Assembly: GCA_964344685.1 (NCBI GenBank)
Contig: CAYFOK010000012.1
Span: 1-64,000, forward strand
Origin: Scalindua sp964344685
GTDB taxonomy: Bacteria > Planctomycetota > Brocadiia > Brocadiales > Scalinduaceae
DNA length: 64,000 bases
Direction: 5' to 3'
The notes below the pieces were generated by a model, which did not search any database, was not told the DNA's origin, and saw only the letters and a program-made list of their open reading frames with translations. Position 1 is the stretch's first letter, and each line of letters begins with the position of its first letter. The translations under genes and the position numbers were made by a program. Positions 1 to 9,404 of the stretch are shown here, in pieces.

Positions 1-349
1 CATTATAATACATGTAAGATGCAATTGGAGGTGCCTTCTATATGATTATCAAAACGTAGTCAACTCCAACGTAACAGGCGGGAATCAGCAGGAATCAGCA
101 GGAAAATATCAAAATCATAAGCCAGGGAAGGAGTTATAGAGAATAAAATAAATCAGTGGTATAGTAAGCAATAATGCCAAGAAAATTTACTTGGACTATT
201 AGGCGTGAATGAACTATAAAGTTTTTTTAAGCTTGTAGGCAAAAAGTTATTACAGTCCAATAAGTACACTGCAATTAGAAAACTGCTGCAGGACTTGCAA
301 GCAAAACTTTAATACGTTGATTGGTAAATAAATTAAATTTAGCATAAGA
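1..349. other. Noncoding lead-in with a repeat copy
   Basis: No convincing gene is visible. Bases about 45-118 resemble bases about 38853-38922: both carry a TCAACTCC(A/G)CGT core followed by CAGCAGG or CAGCAGA-like units and an ATCATAA end. Within this copy the ten-base unit AATCAGCAGG occurs twice in tandem near 82-105. Bases 238-312 contain a short open frame rich in Leu and Lys, but it has a stop just upstream and no start, so it is at most a relic. Confidence 0.4.
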
Positions 350-1477
350 ATGAATCAAAAGAAAAACAGACCATCATCTGTAATTTTTGATAACTGGTCA
401 ATTCAAAACAGTGTAGATCTTCTGACACAACATTCAAATCTATCAGGCACAGCCCAATGGGTCGTATTTGATAAAAAGGCTACCGGATTTGATGATAAAG
501 TTGTTGAGATTAAATCTGGATCAGTAGCTGCATTATCATTTCATTGTCTATGCTCTTTACTTGAGAACATAGTTCTCTATGATAAAATTTTAGTGAAATC
601 AGGCTGGTCTAGTGGTTACGTGAATAAAATCAATGATTTAGATGATTTATTTAGTTCAAAAATAATTGAAAAGTTTGGCAAAGAACCCAAGAAATACCAG
701 GAATGTAACAAAGAATATATAAACTATCTGAGCAAAGATCAAAGGATTGAAACTATCATTGGGAAATATACTACTAATGTAAAAAAGGATCCGGTACTAA
801 ATTATATGGGACAGATAATACAGGGGTCTATAGACTATTTGAGCTTGTCAGATTCTACAGATATAACATACACCCCACATCCTCTTAGAAAAATCTTCAT
901 GAATGACACATTACATAATTTAACTTTTCCGCGGAATGTTGCATCAAATAAATTTAAAGAATATATTAATAACTCTAAGGTTCGCCTTATAAATAAAGTA
1001 GATTCTAAATCCTTTCTTTTACATCTTTCGACTAAGACTCCTCCCATTGCTTTGTTTTGTATTTTAGAGTCAAATGTTCAAATTTCTCCAATTGAGATTG
1101 CTTGCCAACTAAGGAAAGATGAAAGTTTTTTAAAACTGAAGGAAAAACTGAATTATATAAATTCATTATTTCATGAGAATGAGACAGAAAAATATTTAAA
1201 AGAAGTGGCTTACTTGGAAACAGTAATCGAGTATGCAGAAAAGAAAATGAATTTGAAGAAATTAGGAGAAAATGATGGTTTTTCATCTCTGACTTTTTTC
1301 AAATATTTTCCAGTGAGAGTACCTGAAGCATTGAGAAAACCCATATTTACCCCTAAACATACTGTATCTATAGCTAAATTAATTAAGACAACAAATGTAG
1401 ACATTCGTAATAAACTACAAAGCCTCTTTAGAGATTCCAGTACTTCTATAATAGAAGATTTAGAATTGTTTTCGTAA
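350..1477 (+). CDS. Hypothetical protein, 375 aa
   Basis: I do not recognise this family. The frame is long and open in AT-rich DNA and is the only long frame on either strand here, so it is probably a real gene. The product looks soluble: no signal peptide and no membrane segment are visible. The C-terminal half (about residues 255-310) is rich in Lys, Glu and Leu and probably helical. No clear ribosome binding site precedes the ATG, so the start is provisional. It sits alone on the plus strand, facing a degraded transposase region, which suggests an accessory gene. No catalytic motif could be identified. Confidence 0.6.
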   Translation: MNQKKNRPSSVIFDNWSIQNSVDLLTQHSNLSGTAQWVVFDKKATGFDDKVVEIKSGSVAALSFHCLCSLLENIVLYDKILVKSGWSSGYVNKINDLDDLFSSKIIEKFGKEPKKYQECNKEYINYLSKDQRIETIIGKYTTNVKKDPVLNYMGQIIQGSIDYLSLSDSTDITYTPHPLRKIFMNDTLHNLTFPRNVASNKFKEYINNSKVRLINKVDSKSFLLHLSTKTPPIALFCILESNVQISPIEIACQLRKDESFLKLKEKLNYINSLFHENETEKYLKEVAYLETVIEYAEKKMNLKKLGENDGFSSLTFFKYFPVRVPEALRKPIFTPKHTVSIAKLIKTTNVDIRNKLQSLFRDSSTSIIEDLELFS

Positions 1478-1500
1478 ATTAATTTTAATAAGATAGAAAA

Positions 1501-1531
1501 AGAAAAGGGGTCAAATCACCCCTTGACTGCA
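1501..1531 (-). terminator. Hairpin with T-run at a transposase 3' end
   Basis: Read on the minus strand, a GTCAAGGGGT stem-loop (GGGGT, six-base loop, ACCCC) is followed by TTTTCTTTTTC. It overlaps the stop of the transposase fragment at 1511. A very similar sequence in the opposite orientation lies at about 11769-11798, so this is probably the 3' end of a transposon family and not a host terminator. Confidence 0.5.
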
Positions 1532-1741
1532 TATGTTCCTTAGCATTGTATACTGTTTTTTAATCTTCCTATTTTTCGTCATTCTCTCTTTCAACCGAAA
1601 ATCACTTGAAGCTATAGTTTTATATGATTTGGTCTTATATCTTTTTGCGATCTCTGGGAAACTTAATCCTGATAATTCACGTGATAATGATATTTCAAAT
1701 AATCGAGGTAGATTCTCCACTCCTCTCCTTGTTTGATAAAG
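1511..1741 (-). pseudogene. C-terminal fragment of a Y1-type (REP-associated-like) transposase
   Basis: The reading frame encodes about 70 residues that resemble the DnaA-like helix-turn-helix tail of IS200/REP-associated tyrosine transposases: RRGVENLPR, then LSRELSGLSFPEIAKRY, then a Ser/Thr-rich recognition helix and a basic end. The catalytic HUH and Tyr region is absent. The fragment begins abruptly at about 1741, exactly where the neighbouring IS481-like frame loses homology, so two different transposon remnants are joined here. The assignment rests on motif memory only and is moderate. Confidence 0.45.
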
Positions 1742-2354
1742 CATTCTTACGATCGTAAAGCCTGGCAAATGCTACCTTGGAATAGGTGTCTATGAATGTT
1801 TGCTGATTTATACATCCAACACCTTTTAACGTTCCTACATAAAAGGTATCCTGGCATCCAAGATAAGCAGGATGCTCTGTTTCTACCTCACCACGAGCCT
1901 GTTTCTCCTCCTTAGCTCTTTCTAAGGCAGATAGCTGCTCTTCAGTAAGTATCAAGCCTTCCTGGGCAACCTTGGCCTCTAACGCTTTGAGACGTAACCT
2001 AAAGGTTTGAAGATCATGCCTCATCCATATGTTACGGACTCCACCAGAAGATATAAAGACTCCTTCTTTGCGCAGTTCATTAGATACACGTTGCTGACTA
2101 AAAGCCGGTTGTTGAATGGCATACTGGACTACTTTCTCTTCTATCTCAGGTGAAACCCTGTTCTTTTTTATTGGTTTCTTACGGCTGATTTCTTCTAATG
2201 CTGCTTCGCCTCCAGTATCATAAAGCTCTTTATATCTGTAAAAATTGTCTCTTGAATATCCAAGTATCTTACACGCTCTTGATATATTTCCTAACTGTCT
2301 GCCAAGCTCAAGCAAACCAACCTTATTCTTAATTATTTTCTGCTCTCTTATCAT
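1695..2354 (-). pseudogene. IS481-family transposase, C-terminally truncated
   Basis: An N-terminal helix-turn-helix (about residues 10-50, with NISRACKILGYSRDNFYRY) is followed by a second HTH-like block and the start of an integrase/DDE domain (QDTFYVG, then FIDTYSKVAFARLYDRK). These are typical of IS481-like transposases, which usually run 320-400 residues. Homology stops after about 200 residues, at position about 1740, before the third catalytic acidic residue. The last ten or so codons (SNKERSGESTSII) read through the other transposon fragment. The enzyme should therefore be inactive. The family assignment is fairly secure. Confidence 0.75.
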
Positions 2355-2387
2355 TACCTAACACTCCTTTCGCTTAAATAATGTTTT

Positions 2388-2430
2388 TGACATAACTTCA
2401 CTACGGCTACGCCTCCGTTCAGTTATGTCA
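2388..2430. repeat. Inverted repeat upstream of the IS481-like fragment
   Basis: TGACATAACT at 2388-2397 is exactly complemented by AGTTATGTCA at 2421-2430, with an inner ACGG/CCGT pairing. The structure lies 34-76 bases upstream of the transposase start, so it is probably part of the element's left end or a regulatory hairpin. The outer IS terminus could not be fixed. It may lie between about 2440 and 2485. Confidence 0.45.
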
Positions 2431-2593
2431 ATCATTCTAGCAACATTACAACTGAAGTGTCAGATCAAATTGTAACTATCTCAGTTTTAGTAAAAGAATA
2501 GCGTTTTGGATTTATTCATCTATCACATTAAATAAAATTTTGAACAAATGTTGCCAGACTTACCATTCAGTTGGGCAACTGACAATATGATTA

Positions 2594-4474
2594 TCACTTT
2601 TTATCATTACTATCCGCACTAAATGCTTTATTAATCTGTTTAATTAGCTCTTTATTTTTGAAGGGTTTTTTGAGAAAAAAGTCTACTTTTAAACCTTTAC
2701 CTTCTCCTGGTGTGGATTTTTTGTTCCAGCCTGAGATTATTCCTATCTTTGGTCTATTTTTTAACCCGTTAAGAGCTTTAACAACATCATAGCCAAAGAC
2801 ATTTGGCATGACAAGATCACATAATACAAGATCAAAAATTTCACCATGTATCATTTTTATTGCATCAGCACCATTACTAACGACCTTGACAGTATGGCCA
2901 GCTCTGTCAAGAAATTGATTTAGTATACCTAGTATAGCCTCTTCATCATCTACCACCAGGATGCGCAGACACTTTACGCTTGTTTTCTGTTCCGTATCAG
3001 GAGCTTCTATTAGACTTCTTTTTTTATCGGTAGTTGGAAATTGCATGGTAAATGTCGTGCCATTTCCTATCTCGCTGCCCACCACGATTTCACCGCCATG
3101 ACTAGTTACTATGCCATAAACCATACTCATACCCAATCCGGTTCCATCCACGCCCTTGGTGGAAAAGAACGGGTCAAATATATTTTTCTTCACATTCTCA
3201 GGCATACCCTCTCCTGTATCAGTGATACTAACATTTACTATATCATCACCACTCCATGTACTAAATGAAATGTTTCCACCTCCAGGCATTGCATCAAGAG
3301 CGTTGTTGATTACATTAATAAAGACTTCTCTTATTTCCGAAGGTTTACACATTATAAATGGAACGCACTTCATGTCTTCCGTATTCATTTTGTAACCTAT
3401 GCCTCTAGCCTGCGCCTCATTCATCCATCTAGGTTTTGTAAAATCAATAGAATGCCTTATCAACTCTCTGATATCATAAGATACAAATTCTTTAGTGTCT
3501 GGCTTGGTCTTTGCAAATTTAAGCATATTGCTGGTTATTTCAGCCCCATCATTGGCAGCCTTCGCAATAACCCTAAGCTCATCAATTAATGCTTTGTCTC
3601 CTTTGTAGGTCATCTCTAGTAACTGTGCTTTTCCAGAGATGATGGCAAGGATATTGTTAAACTCATGGGATATTCCGGCAGTTATTGTACCTATTGACTT
3701 TAGCTTTTCTGTCTGTAGCAGTGCCTCTTCCATCTTCTTGCGCTCAGTAATATCATCCTTAACTGCAATGAAGTTTGTAATAACACCTTCAGAATTTTTT
3801 ACAGGAGAAATGGATGCAGATTCCCAGTAGAGTTCACCACTTTTCTTCTTATTACAAAATTCTCCCTTCCACTCTTTGCCTGATTTAATAGTAATCCATA
3901 GTTCTTCGTAAAATACTGGGAGTGCTGTGCCAGATTTAAATATTCTTGGGGTTTTTCCAATTACTTCTTCACTAGTATATCCTGTGAGTTTTGTAAATTC
4001 TGGATTGGTATATTCTATATTACCGTTAGCATCTGTTATGATGATTGTACTGGAAGATTGATCAACAGCATGAGTCAGCTTCTGTATATCGGCCTCTACA
4101 CTTCTGCGCTTGACAACTTGTTTAAGGATGGTAAGAAGACGACTAGTATCCAATGGTTTGAGTTCATAAGATATGATATGTTGTTGTTTCGCCGCTTCAA
4201 CAGCACTGTCTATATCGACATAAGCTGTTATGAAAATAAACTCCATTGAGGGGGAAATGCTTATCAAATTACGTACAAGTTCTGTGCCTGAAATATCAGG
4301 TAGTTTAATATCAACGAGAGCAACGTCACATCTATTAACCTGTAACAAGTTTATAGCGTCTTTACCATTATTAGCAGTCTCTACAGCAAACCCCTCATAA
4401 TCTAAATTATCCTTTAAACCGTCACTGAACTCTTCGTTGTCATCGACAATAAGTATACGAAATTTTGTTTTCAT
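2594..4474 (-). CDS. Hybrid sensor histidine kinase (REC-PAS-HisKA-HATPase-REC)
   Basis: The 626-residue protein begins with a receiver domain (acidic pair at residues 11-12, phosphoacceptor Asp55 in VDIKLPD, Lys near 106 in ELKPLD). A PAS domain follows (about 130-250, with NPEFTKLTGYTSEEVIG), then a dimerisation/phosphoacceptor helix with GISHEFNNILA near 270. The HATPase domain has an N-box (INNALDAMPGG) and G-boxes (DTGEGM, GTGLGMS). A second receiver occupies about 505-620 (LCDLVMPN, ISGWN). There is no membrane segment, so it is cytoplasmic. It lies 70 bases downstream of a membrane histidine kinase and probably works with it in a phosphorelay. No DNA-binding output domain is present. 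Confidence 0.85.
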   Translation of the reverse strand: MKTKFRILIVDDNEEFSDGLKDNLDYEGFAVETANNGKDAINLLQVNRCDVALVDIKLPDISGTELVRNLISISPSMEFIFITAYVDIDSAVEAAKQQHIISYELKPLDTSRLLTILKQVVKRRSVEADIQKLTHAVDQSSSTIIITDANGNIEYTNPEFTKLTGYTSEEVIGKTPRIFKSGTALPVFYEELWITIKSGKEWKGEFCNKKKSGELYWESASISPVKNSEGVITNFIAVKDDITERKKMEEALLQTEKLKSIGTITAGISHEFNNILAIISGKAQLLEMTYKGDKALIDELRVIAKAANDGAEITSNMLKFAKTKPDTKEFVSYDIRELIRHSIDFTKPRWMNEAQARGIGYKMNTEDMKCVPFIMCKPSEIREVFINVINNALDAMPGGGNISFSTWSGDDIVNVSITDTGEGMPENVKKNIFDPFFSTKGVDGTGLGMSMVYGIVTSHGGEIVVGSEIGNGTTFTMQFPTTDKKRSLIEAPDTEQKTSVKCLRILVVDDEEAILGILNQFLDRAGHTVKVVSNGADAIKMIHGEIFDLVLCDLVMPNVFGYDVVKALNGLKNRPKIGIISGWNKKSTPGEGKGLKVDFFLKKPFKNKELIKQINKAFSADSNDKK

Positions 4475-4544
4475 GGTTGATTGTGCTTGGTCTGGTAAAT
4501 CTATGAATTACGGCAAAACCCAGTATTTTTTCTTTATATCTTTA

Positions 4545-6479
4545 TTATTTTATCAAAACTACCGGAAATGTCATCTTAAACTTACATCCTTTCCCTTCTT
4601 CGCTTTCCACTGTTATAATGCCATCATTAGCCGTAATAATATCATTAACTATTGATAGGCCAAGTCCTATTCCCTTGGGCCTTGTTGTATAGAATGGCTC
4701 AAACACTTTTTCCAGGATGTCTTTTTTTATACCACTACCTGTATCGGAGAATGATATTTCAATGAAATTATTAATCTGTTTTGTTGATATTCTCAATTCA
4801 CCTTTATCCGGCATGGCGTTTACCGCATTTGATGCAAGGTTGGTGAAGGCTTGTTTGAGCTGAACTTGATCAACCAGAATATTTGAACATTTGTCATCAA
4901 ATTCAGCTACTAACTTTATGTGCTCAGGCAGAAGAAGCTTTGAAAAAAAGTCTCTTACAAATTCACTGATATTAACCGTACTTTTTGCTGGTTTTCTTAA
5001 TTCAGACAAACGCATGAGACTAGTAATAATATCATTTGTGTGAGTAATCTCTTGTTCAATAAGTTTTAAGTGTTTTTTTGCCTTTTCATCGGTATCATTC
5101 AGTGACACACTCAAATAATAGGCAGAATTTTTAATTGTTGCCAGCGGCTGTCTGATATCGTGGGCAATTGAGCCAGTTATACGACCAATAGTTGCAAATT
5201 GTTCTTTCCTTACAAGTCTTTCCTGAACCTGTTTCAACGAATGAACCATGGTATTAAATGAATTTGCCAGAACCCCCACCTCATCATGTGTGCTCACCTG
5301 TGCTTGAATATTTAAATTGCCCTCCTTTATCTTCTGAGTTACTTTGCTCAAGTGATGTATGGGTTTTGTTAAGTTTCTAGCGATTAGGGTTGTCAGCACA
5401 AACATTAGGGCCATGCAGGCAGAGCATATTATGATGCGGTAATAAAGTCTCGTACGGATCGCAGCAAAAACTTCTGCAGTATCACGCTTAATCACTAAAC
5501 CCCATCCCAATTCTGACGTAAGTCGGGCATGTCGGAATGCAGCCAGAACTTTTTTACCACGGTAATCCTCTGCAATGATAATGCCTTCTTCTCCCTGAGC
5601 AGCAAGTGTTGCCGCCTTGGATTTTACCTGATGCTCTAGCGGAATAGCTGTAGTGCCATCTGCTAATGGGAATTTGAGCGATGTGAGTATTTTAGCATCA
5701 TAGTTAACAAGCAGTGCTTCACCTGAATGGCCCAGACCACCACCAGTATGGAGCATAGATCTGACAAGATCATCAGGGTCAATATACATTATGAGGGTTG
5801 AAGATAATCTGTATTCATCATCAGGATGGAAAATGGCGTGGGACAATAATAGCCTTAGCTCGTCATTTACCGGGTCTTTAAAAATACTTATTGTCTCATG
5901 ACTACCTGTTTGTATAATGTCGTTAAATGAATTGTGCAGAGAGATATCCATACCCAAGTCTTCTTTCTGGGTTGAAGCAATAATTATACCAGTCGATACA
6001 TCGGCAATCAGGGCTTTTTTGTAAACTCCATATGCTGCTTTTACCAGATTAAGTTGCTGTACCAGAGTGTAATATGACTTGTCTTCTTGCAATTCGACCA
6101 GAAGTGCGTCTTGATTGACACCATTAGCTTTGTTTTCATTAATTAGCTGCAGAAGCGATGTGACGCATGAACTTGTTAAACTACTTTCGGCAAGTGCTTT
6201 TGTATCGTTTATCCGTTCTTTCATCCAACGTAATAAGCGTTCCTTCTTTATGTCTGCAACTAAATTCAGATTCTGAAATGCCTTGGTTTGTTCTTCTTTG
6301 TATACACCCATGTGAGTCGTGAAAGGTATACCATAGAAATCTATCAAAACTAATACTAACACTACAAATGCAATCATTGACCCGAAATACAAAAGCATTT
6401 TAGTTCTTATGCTGAGAAACCCCCTTTCTTTATCAGGATCTCTGAAATTATTGTTTGACATTATTTCGCTCATTATCAC
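4545..6479 (-). CDS. Membrane sensor histidine kinase (Cache-HAMP-HisKA-HATPase)
   Basis: This 644-residue sensor has a transmembrane helix near residues 28-50, an extracytoplasmic region of about 290 residues with double-Cache character, and a second helix near 348-370. A HAMP linker follows (PIHHLSKVTQKIKEGNL), then an H-box (GSIAHDIRQPLATIKNS) and an ATPase domain (NAVNAMPDKG, DTGSGI, GIGLGLSIV). It starts four bases after the stop of the upstream binding-protein gene, which indicates one transcript and probably one signalling unit. The likely signal is a small molecule in the periplasm, sensed directly by the Cache region or through the binding protein. The ligand cannot be read from the sequence. 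Confidence 0.85.
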   Translation of the reverse strand: MIMSEIMSNNNFRDPDKERGFLSIRTKMLLYFGSMIAFVVLVLVLIDFYGIPFTTHMGVYKEEQTKAFQNLNLVADIKKERLLRWMKERINDTKALAESSLTSSCVTSLLQLINENKANGVNQDALLVELQEDKSYYTLVQQLNLVKAAYGVYKKALIADVSTGIIIASTQKEDLGMDISLHNSFNDIIQTGSHETISIFKDPVNDELRLLLSHAIFHPDDEYRLSSTLIMYIDPDDLVRSMLHTGGGLGHSGEALLVNYDAKILTSLKFPLADGTTAIPLEHQVKSKAATLAAQGEEGIIIAEDYRGKKVLAAFRHARLTSELGWGLVIKRDTAEVFAAIRTRLYYRIIICSACMALMFVLTTLIARNLTKPIHHLSKVTQKIKEGNLNIQAQVSTHDEVGVLANSFNTMVHSLKQVQERLVRKEQFATIGRITGSIAHDIRQPLATIKNSAYYLSVSLNDTDEKAKKHLKLIEQEITHTNDIITSLMRLSELRKPAKSTVNISEFVRDFFSKLLLPEHIKLVAEFDDKCSNILVDQVQLKQAFTNLASNAVNAMPDKGELRISTKQINNFIEISFSDTGSGIKKDILEKVFEPFYTTRPKGIGLGLSIVNDIITANDGIITVESEEGKGCKFKMTFPVVLIK

Positions 6480-6482
6480 ACT

Positions 6483-7634
6483 CTATTCAATACTGTAATT
6501 AAATTCATTAAGCCTGTATTTTTTATAATCAGCAAGTATGTCGATTATAATCTGAAGATCAAAACTTTTATGTACCTTCTCCCATATGGCAGAGTCCGGG
6601 ATCTTGCCAAGGTTTTTAAGGAGTTTAAATTCCATGTGTAGGGGTCCATCCTGCCGGAGGTCGTTTCGTGGGATAGAAGGCATAGAGGACAAACCTATAA
6701 TGTCACCCTCCGCCAGGACTGAATTTTGATCTACCGTGAGTCCCATGTTCTGGTTTGTCAGTTCGTTACTTGACTGCATGGACAACTCGCTGGCAAGCAG
6801 CAGGTTTTGCCGGCTACTTTTTATCCATTTCAATGCACGGATCTCAGCAGCTACTATCTGCCTGACGATTTCGGGATGGCTCTCAGAAAAGGGCTTGGAA
6901 AAGTACATAAAGCCTGAGCTTATATGCTTATGGATTATAGCGCTCTCTGGATTTCCCAGTAGTGTGATTGATGGTGTAGGCTCCCATGCAGAGAAGGCCT
7001 CAATCTCGCCAGCCATTAAAGCCGCAGGCATTTTATTAACATCCATTGGGATCAGGTGTACCTGTTCTTCGTTAAGTCCATCTGAAGAAAGTGCCCTCAA
7101 TAATGCATAATGCGCATTAGAGCCTATGGCATACGCAATATTTTTGCCCTTCAGATCTCTAATTAGCATGGGATGTCTGGCAACAATAGAAGTAAAACCC
7201 TGTTGTATTATAGATGAAACAGTGATATCCATAGTTGCAGCAGCCGTGATTGTCGGCATGTCTCCACCTATACCTACATCAATATCATCTCTACGAAGGA
7301 AGAAGTTTACATCATTCCCTTTCAGAAAAGGAAAGAACCGGACTTCAATACCAGACTCGGACAGTGCATCGTGAAGGATAGTATCACGCTTCATTAACTC
7401 TGTAATAAAGCCGGTTGGTAAAAAAAAAGGCTGTGTACCCAGGTTAACAACATGTTCTGTATTGTTAAAATCATATTTGGAATAGATAGCGTGGCTTGAA
7501 AGATCAGGAAAATTAGATTTAGAATATTCGTTACCGTACCCATCTTCACGGAAAGTTGTAAATATAACAAAACTAAAACAAAGAAATGAGAGTAAGTATA
7601 TCAATAAAATATTTATTTTATGTTTCATGTCCAA
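6483..7634 (-). CDS. Periplasmic substrate-binding protein, NMT1/SsuA-like
   Basis: The protein has a hydrophobic N-terminal segment (about residues 8-28) consistent with a signal peptide or anchor. Its fold signature resembles nitrate/sulfonate/taurine-type binding proteins: GIGGDMPTITAAA, the DLKGKNIAYAIGSNAHYALLR block and the GEIEAFSAWEPTPS block. No permease or ATPase gene is adjacent. Instead it leads an operon with a histidine kinase and a hybrid kinase, so it more likely feeds a sensor than a transporter. A second Met three codons in is an alternative start. The substrate is unknown. Confidence 0.75.
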   Translation of the reverse strand: MDMKHKINILLIYLLSFLCFSFVIFTTFREDGYGNEYSKSNFPDLSSHAIYSKYDFNNTEHVVNLGTQPFFLPTGFITELMKRDTILHDALSESGIEVRFFPFLKGNDVNFFLRRDDIDVGIGGDMPTITAAATMDITVSSIIQQGFTSIVARHPMLIRDLKGKNIAYAIGSNAHYALLRALSSDGLNEEQVHLIPMDVNKMPAALMAGEIEAFSAWEPTPSITLLGNPESAIIHKHISSGFMYFSKPFSESHPEIVRQIVAAEIRALKWIKSSRQNLLLASELSMQSSNELTNQNMGLTVDQNSVLAEGDIIGLSSMPSIPRNDLRQDGPLHMEFKLLKNLGKIPDSAIWEKVHKSFDLQIIIDILADYKKYRLNEFNYSIE

Positions 7635-7826
7635 GCTCTGACTTTTGTTTTGACTGTTTTTTTCAGTAATAAAAAACTTAATAGTTTAGTGCCTTCTATG
7701 CAATGCAGCACAGGTCTTTTTATATCATCTCTATTAAAAACCAATCTTCTTACAACTAACCAGATAAGGCCAACAGTTGCATATACGCTTTCCAAGATAG
7801 TAATAATTTAACTTGATTGCTTTCTA

Positions 7827-8296
7827 CTATTTATCTTGTTGTTCTTTCTTGTCCGTTGCTTCTTTTACTGCCTTGAGTTTATCTAAAATCATCTTATTAA
7901 TTGCATCCCAGTTTTCGTAGTAAACACAATAACGGCACTACTCTGCTTCTTTTTTCGCCTTTTTCTCGATTTATTTATATTTCCCACCGGATACGTTAGT
8001 AGTTCTTGTATCCATATAATAGTCAATTTCCTTATATAAATCTTTAAAATCAATACCAGACTTAATTTTCTCTACATAGTCATAACACTCCCTCTTTGAT
8101 TTAAACAGCCAGAAGTCTGCAATTTTATCTGCTGCCTTTTCGTCTAGTGATTGTAGTTCCATCAACTCATTTAAACACCCCTGGCCACTCATGAGTGAAT
8201 GGCTAACTTCTGTATATTCCAGATAAAAACGTGAAAGGCCAGAACCATTGGCGAATAAATAAACAGACAGGAAAAAGTAATAGCTGTTATTTTCAT
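7827..8296 (-). pseudogene. Disrupted small secreted protein gene
   Basis: An ATG at 8296 is preceded by AGGAG with nine-base spacing and opens a signal-peptide-like start (MKITAITFSCLFIYSPMVLA). That frame stops within 36 codons, but a shift near 8240 leads into an open frame (7971-8192) that has no good start of its own. Past the TAA at 7971 the same frame continues through a TAG at 7938 to a TAG at 7827, encoding a Lys/Glu-rich linker and CRYCVYYENWDAINK. Signal peptide, frameshift and two in-frame stops together suggest a decayed gene of about 155 codons. Sequencing error could explain the shift but hardly both stops. Function unknown. Confidence 0.5.
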
Positions 8297-8402
8297 TTAT
8301 AATATCTCCTTAATTTATAGGTTTAATGTAAGCAGTAAAGTAGTAAGCAATTTTTGATGGTATGCAAAACAGAAAGTTTACGGATGGCAGGTTAAAGATA
8401 GT

Positions 8403-8771
8403 CTACTGCAATTCATTATCTAACATTTCGAGTAATTTTTCCTCGGTTAGATCATACTTGTCAATATATACAAAATTTGGATCATTCTTTATATGATCCT
8501 TAAAATTTTTTTGAGAGTAGCTACTAATTATTATCACAGGTACTTCTGTATATTCCGGCGTTGTCTTGAGGTACATGAAGAACATCTCACCTGTTATTCC
8601 ATCTAATTGTACTTCTGAAATTATCAAATCAGGCGTTTTCTGCTCAACCTTATTCTTAGCTTCTGTCCAATCATATGCAGATATGATCTCGTAATTCCTA
8701 TCTTCCAACATTGCCTTATATAGATCATGGAAGGCTTGATTTTTTTCCACTATCAGAATTTTATTAGGCAT
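8403..8771 (-). CDS. Stand-alone receiver-like protein with degenerate active site
   Basis: The 122 residues follow the CheY-like fold pattern throughout: ILIVEKNQAF at the first strand, LIISEVQLDG at the third, VPVIIISSYS at the fourth and VYIDKYD at the fifth. However, the phosphoacceptor position carries Glu53 in place of Asp, and the acidic pair after strand one reads Glu-Lys. The conserved Ser/Thr and Lys105 are retained. A Glu at the phosphosite can mimic the activated state in related proteins, so this may be a constitutive or phosphorylation-independent adaptor. It could belong to the nearby kinases, but no operon link is visible. Confidence 0.75.
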   Translation of the reverse strand: MPNKILIVEKNQAFHDLYKAMLEDRNYEIISAYDWTEAKNKVEQKTPDLIISEVQLDGITGEMFFMYLKTTPEYTEVPVIIISSYSQKNFKDHIKNDPNFVYIDKYDLTEEKLLEMLDNELQ

Positions 8772-8861
8772 TTGTTCAATTATTAACTATTCTCTCCCTT
8801 TTTCAATATGGTATTAATAAATTTAATTTCCTGGGCTATCTACTAAAATCAGAATCAGTTA

Positions 8862-9320
8862 TTAACCGGTAAAATCAAGTTCTGTTCCCACATCTTTGTT
8901 AAAGTCCTCATGGCAGGCCTCGCATGACTTTACCAGGCTATTAAATTCCAGACTTGTATTGTTAGTATCATGTTTTTTAGTGCTTAACATTAGTTTGTTT
9001 ATAGCACTGTTAAATTTATTGCACAAAACAGTGAACTCATGTAGGATATTATTGTTCTCAATCAAATACAATTCTACACCATTAAGACCTATACCCTCTT
9101 TGAGATCATGCCTCCAAAGATTCATCCTATCCCAATCATCGTTTTCCACTGCCTTTTCCAGTTGCTTCATCCTGACAGATGCCTTTTTCATGGCTTCTGC
9201 CAAACTTTTCACTGGAGCATGTGTTTGTACCTATTCAAACCTTGTTTTTTCAGGTTTCTTGCATGAGGTAATGGCAAAAGAGCCAAAGATTAAAGCGATA
9301 ACAACTAATAAGGAATTCAT
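8862..9320 (-). pseudogene. Cytochrome c'-like lipoprotein gene with an in-frame TAG
   Basis: An ATG at 9320 with AGGA upstream opens a lipoprotein signal (LIFGSFAITSC, then KKPEKTRFE) and meets TAG at 9231-9233, codon 30. The same frame continues without further stops to 8862. The downstream part starts at a GTG (9212) if read alone and gives 116 residues. It looks like a four-helix cytochrome c'-type protein: helical throughout, one C-terminal heme motif CEACH. Without the upstream signal the heme protein would not be exported, so the intact gene was presumably 9320-8862. The TAG may be a mutation, a sequencing error or a read-through codon. The 8862-9212 part may be annotated elsewhere as the whole gene. 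Confidence 0.6.
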
Positions 9321-9404
9321 CTTTTAATCCTGAAGTTTAACAAATATTGTCTATGCCTTATCTTTGGTAATGATTGTTGTCATTGGTTTCTCAGATAAAA
9401 TTCC

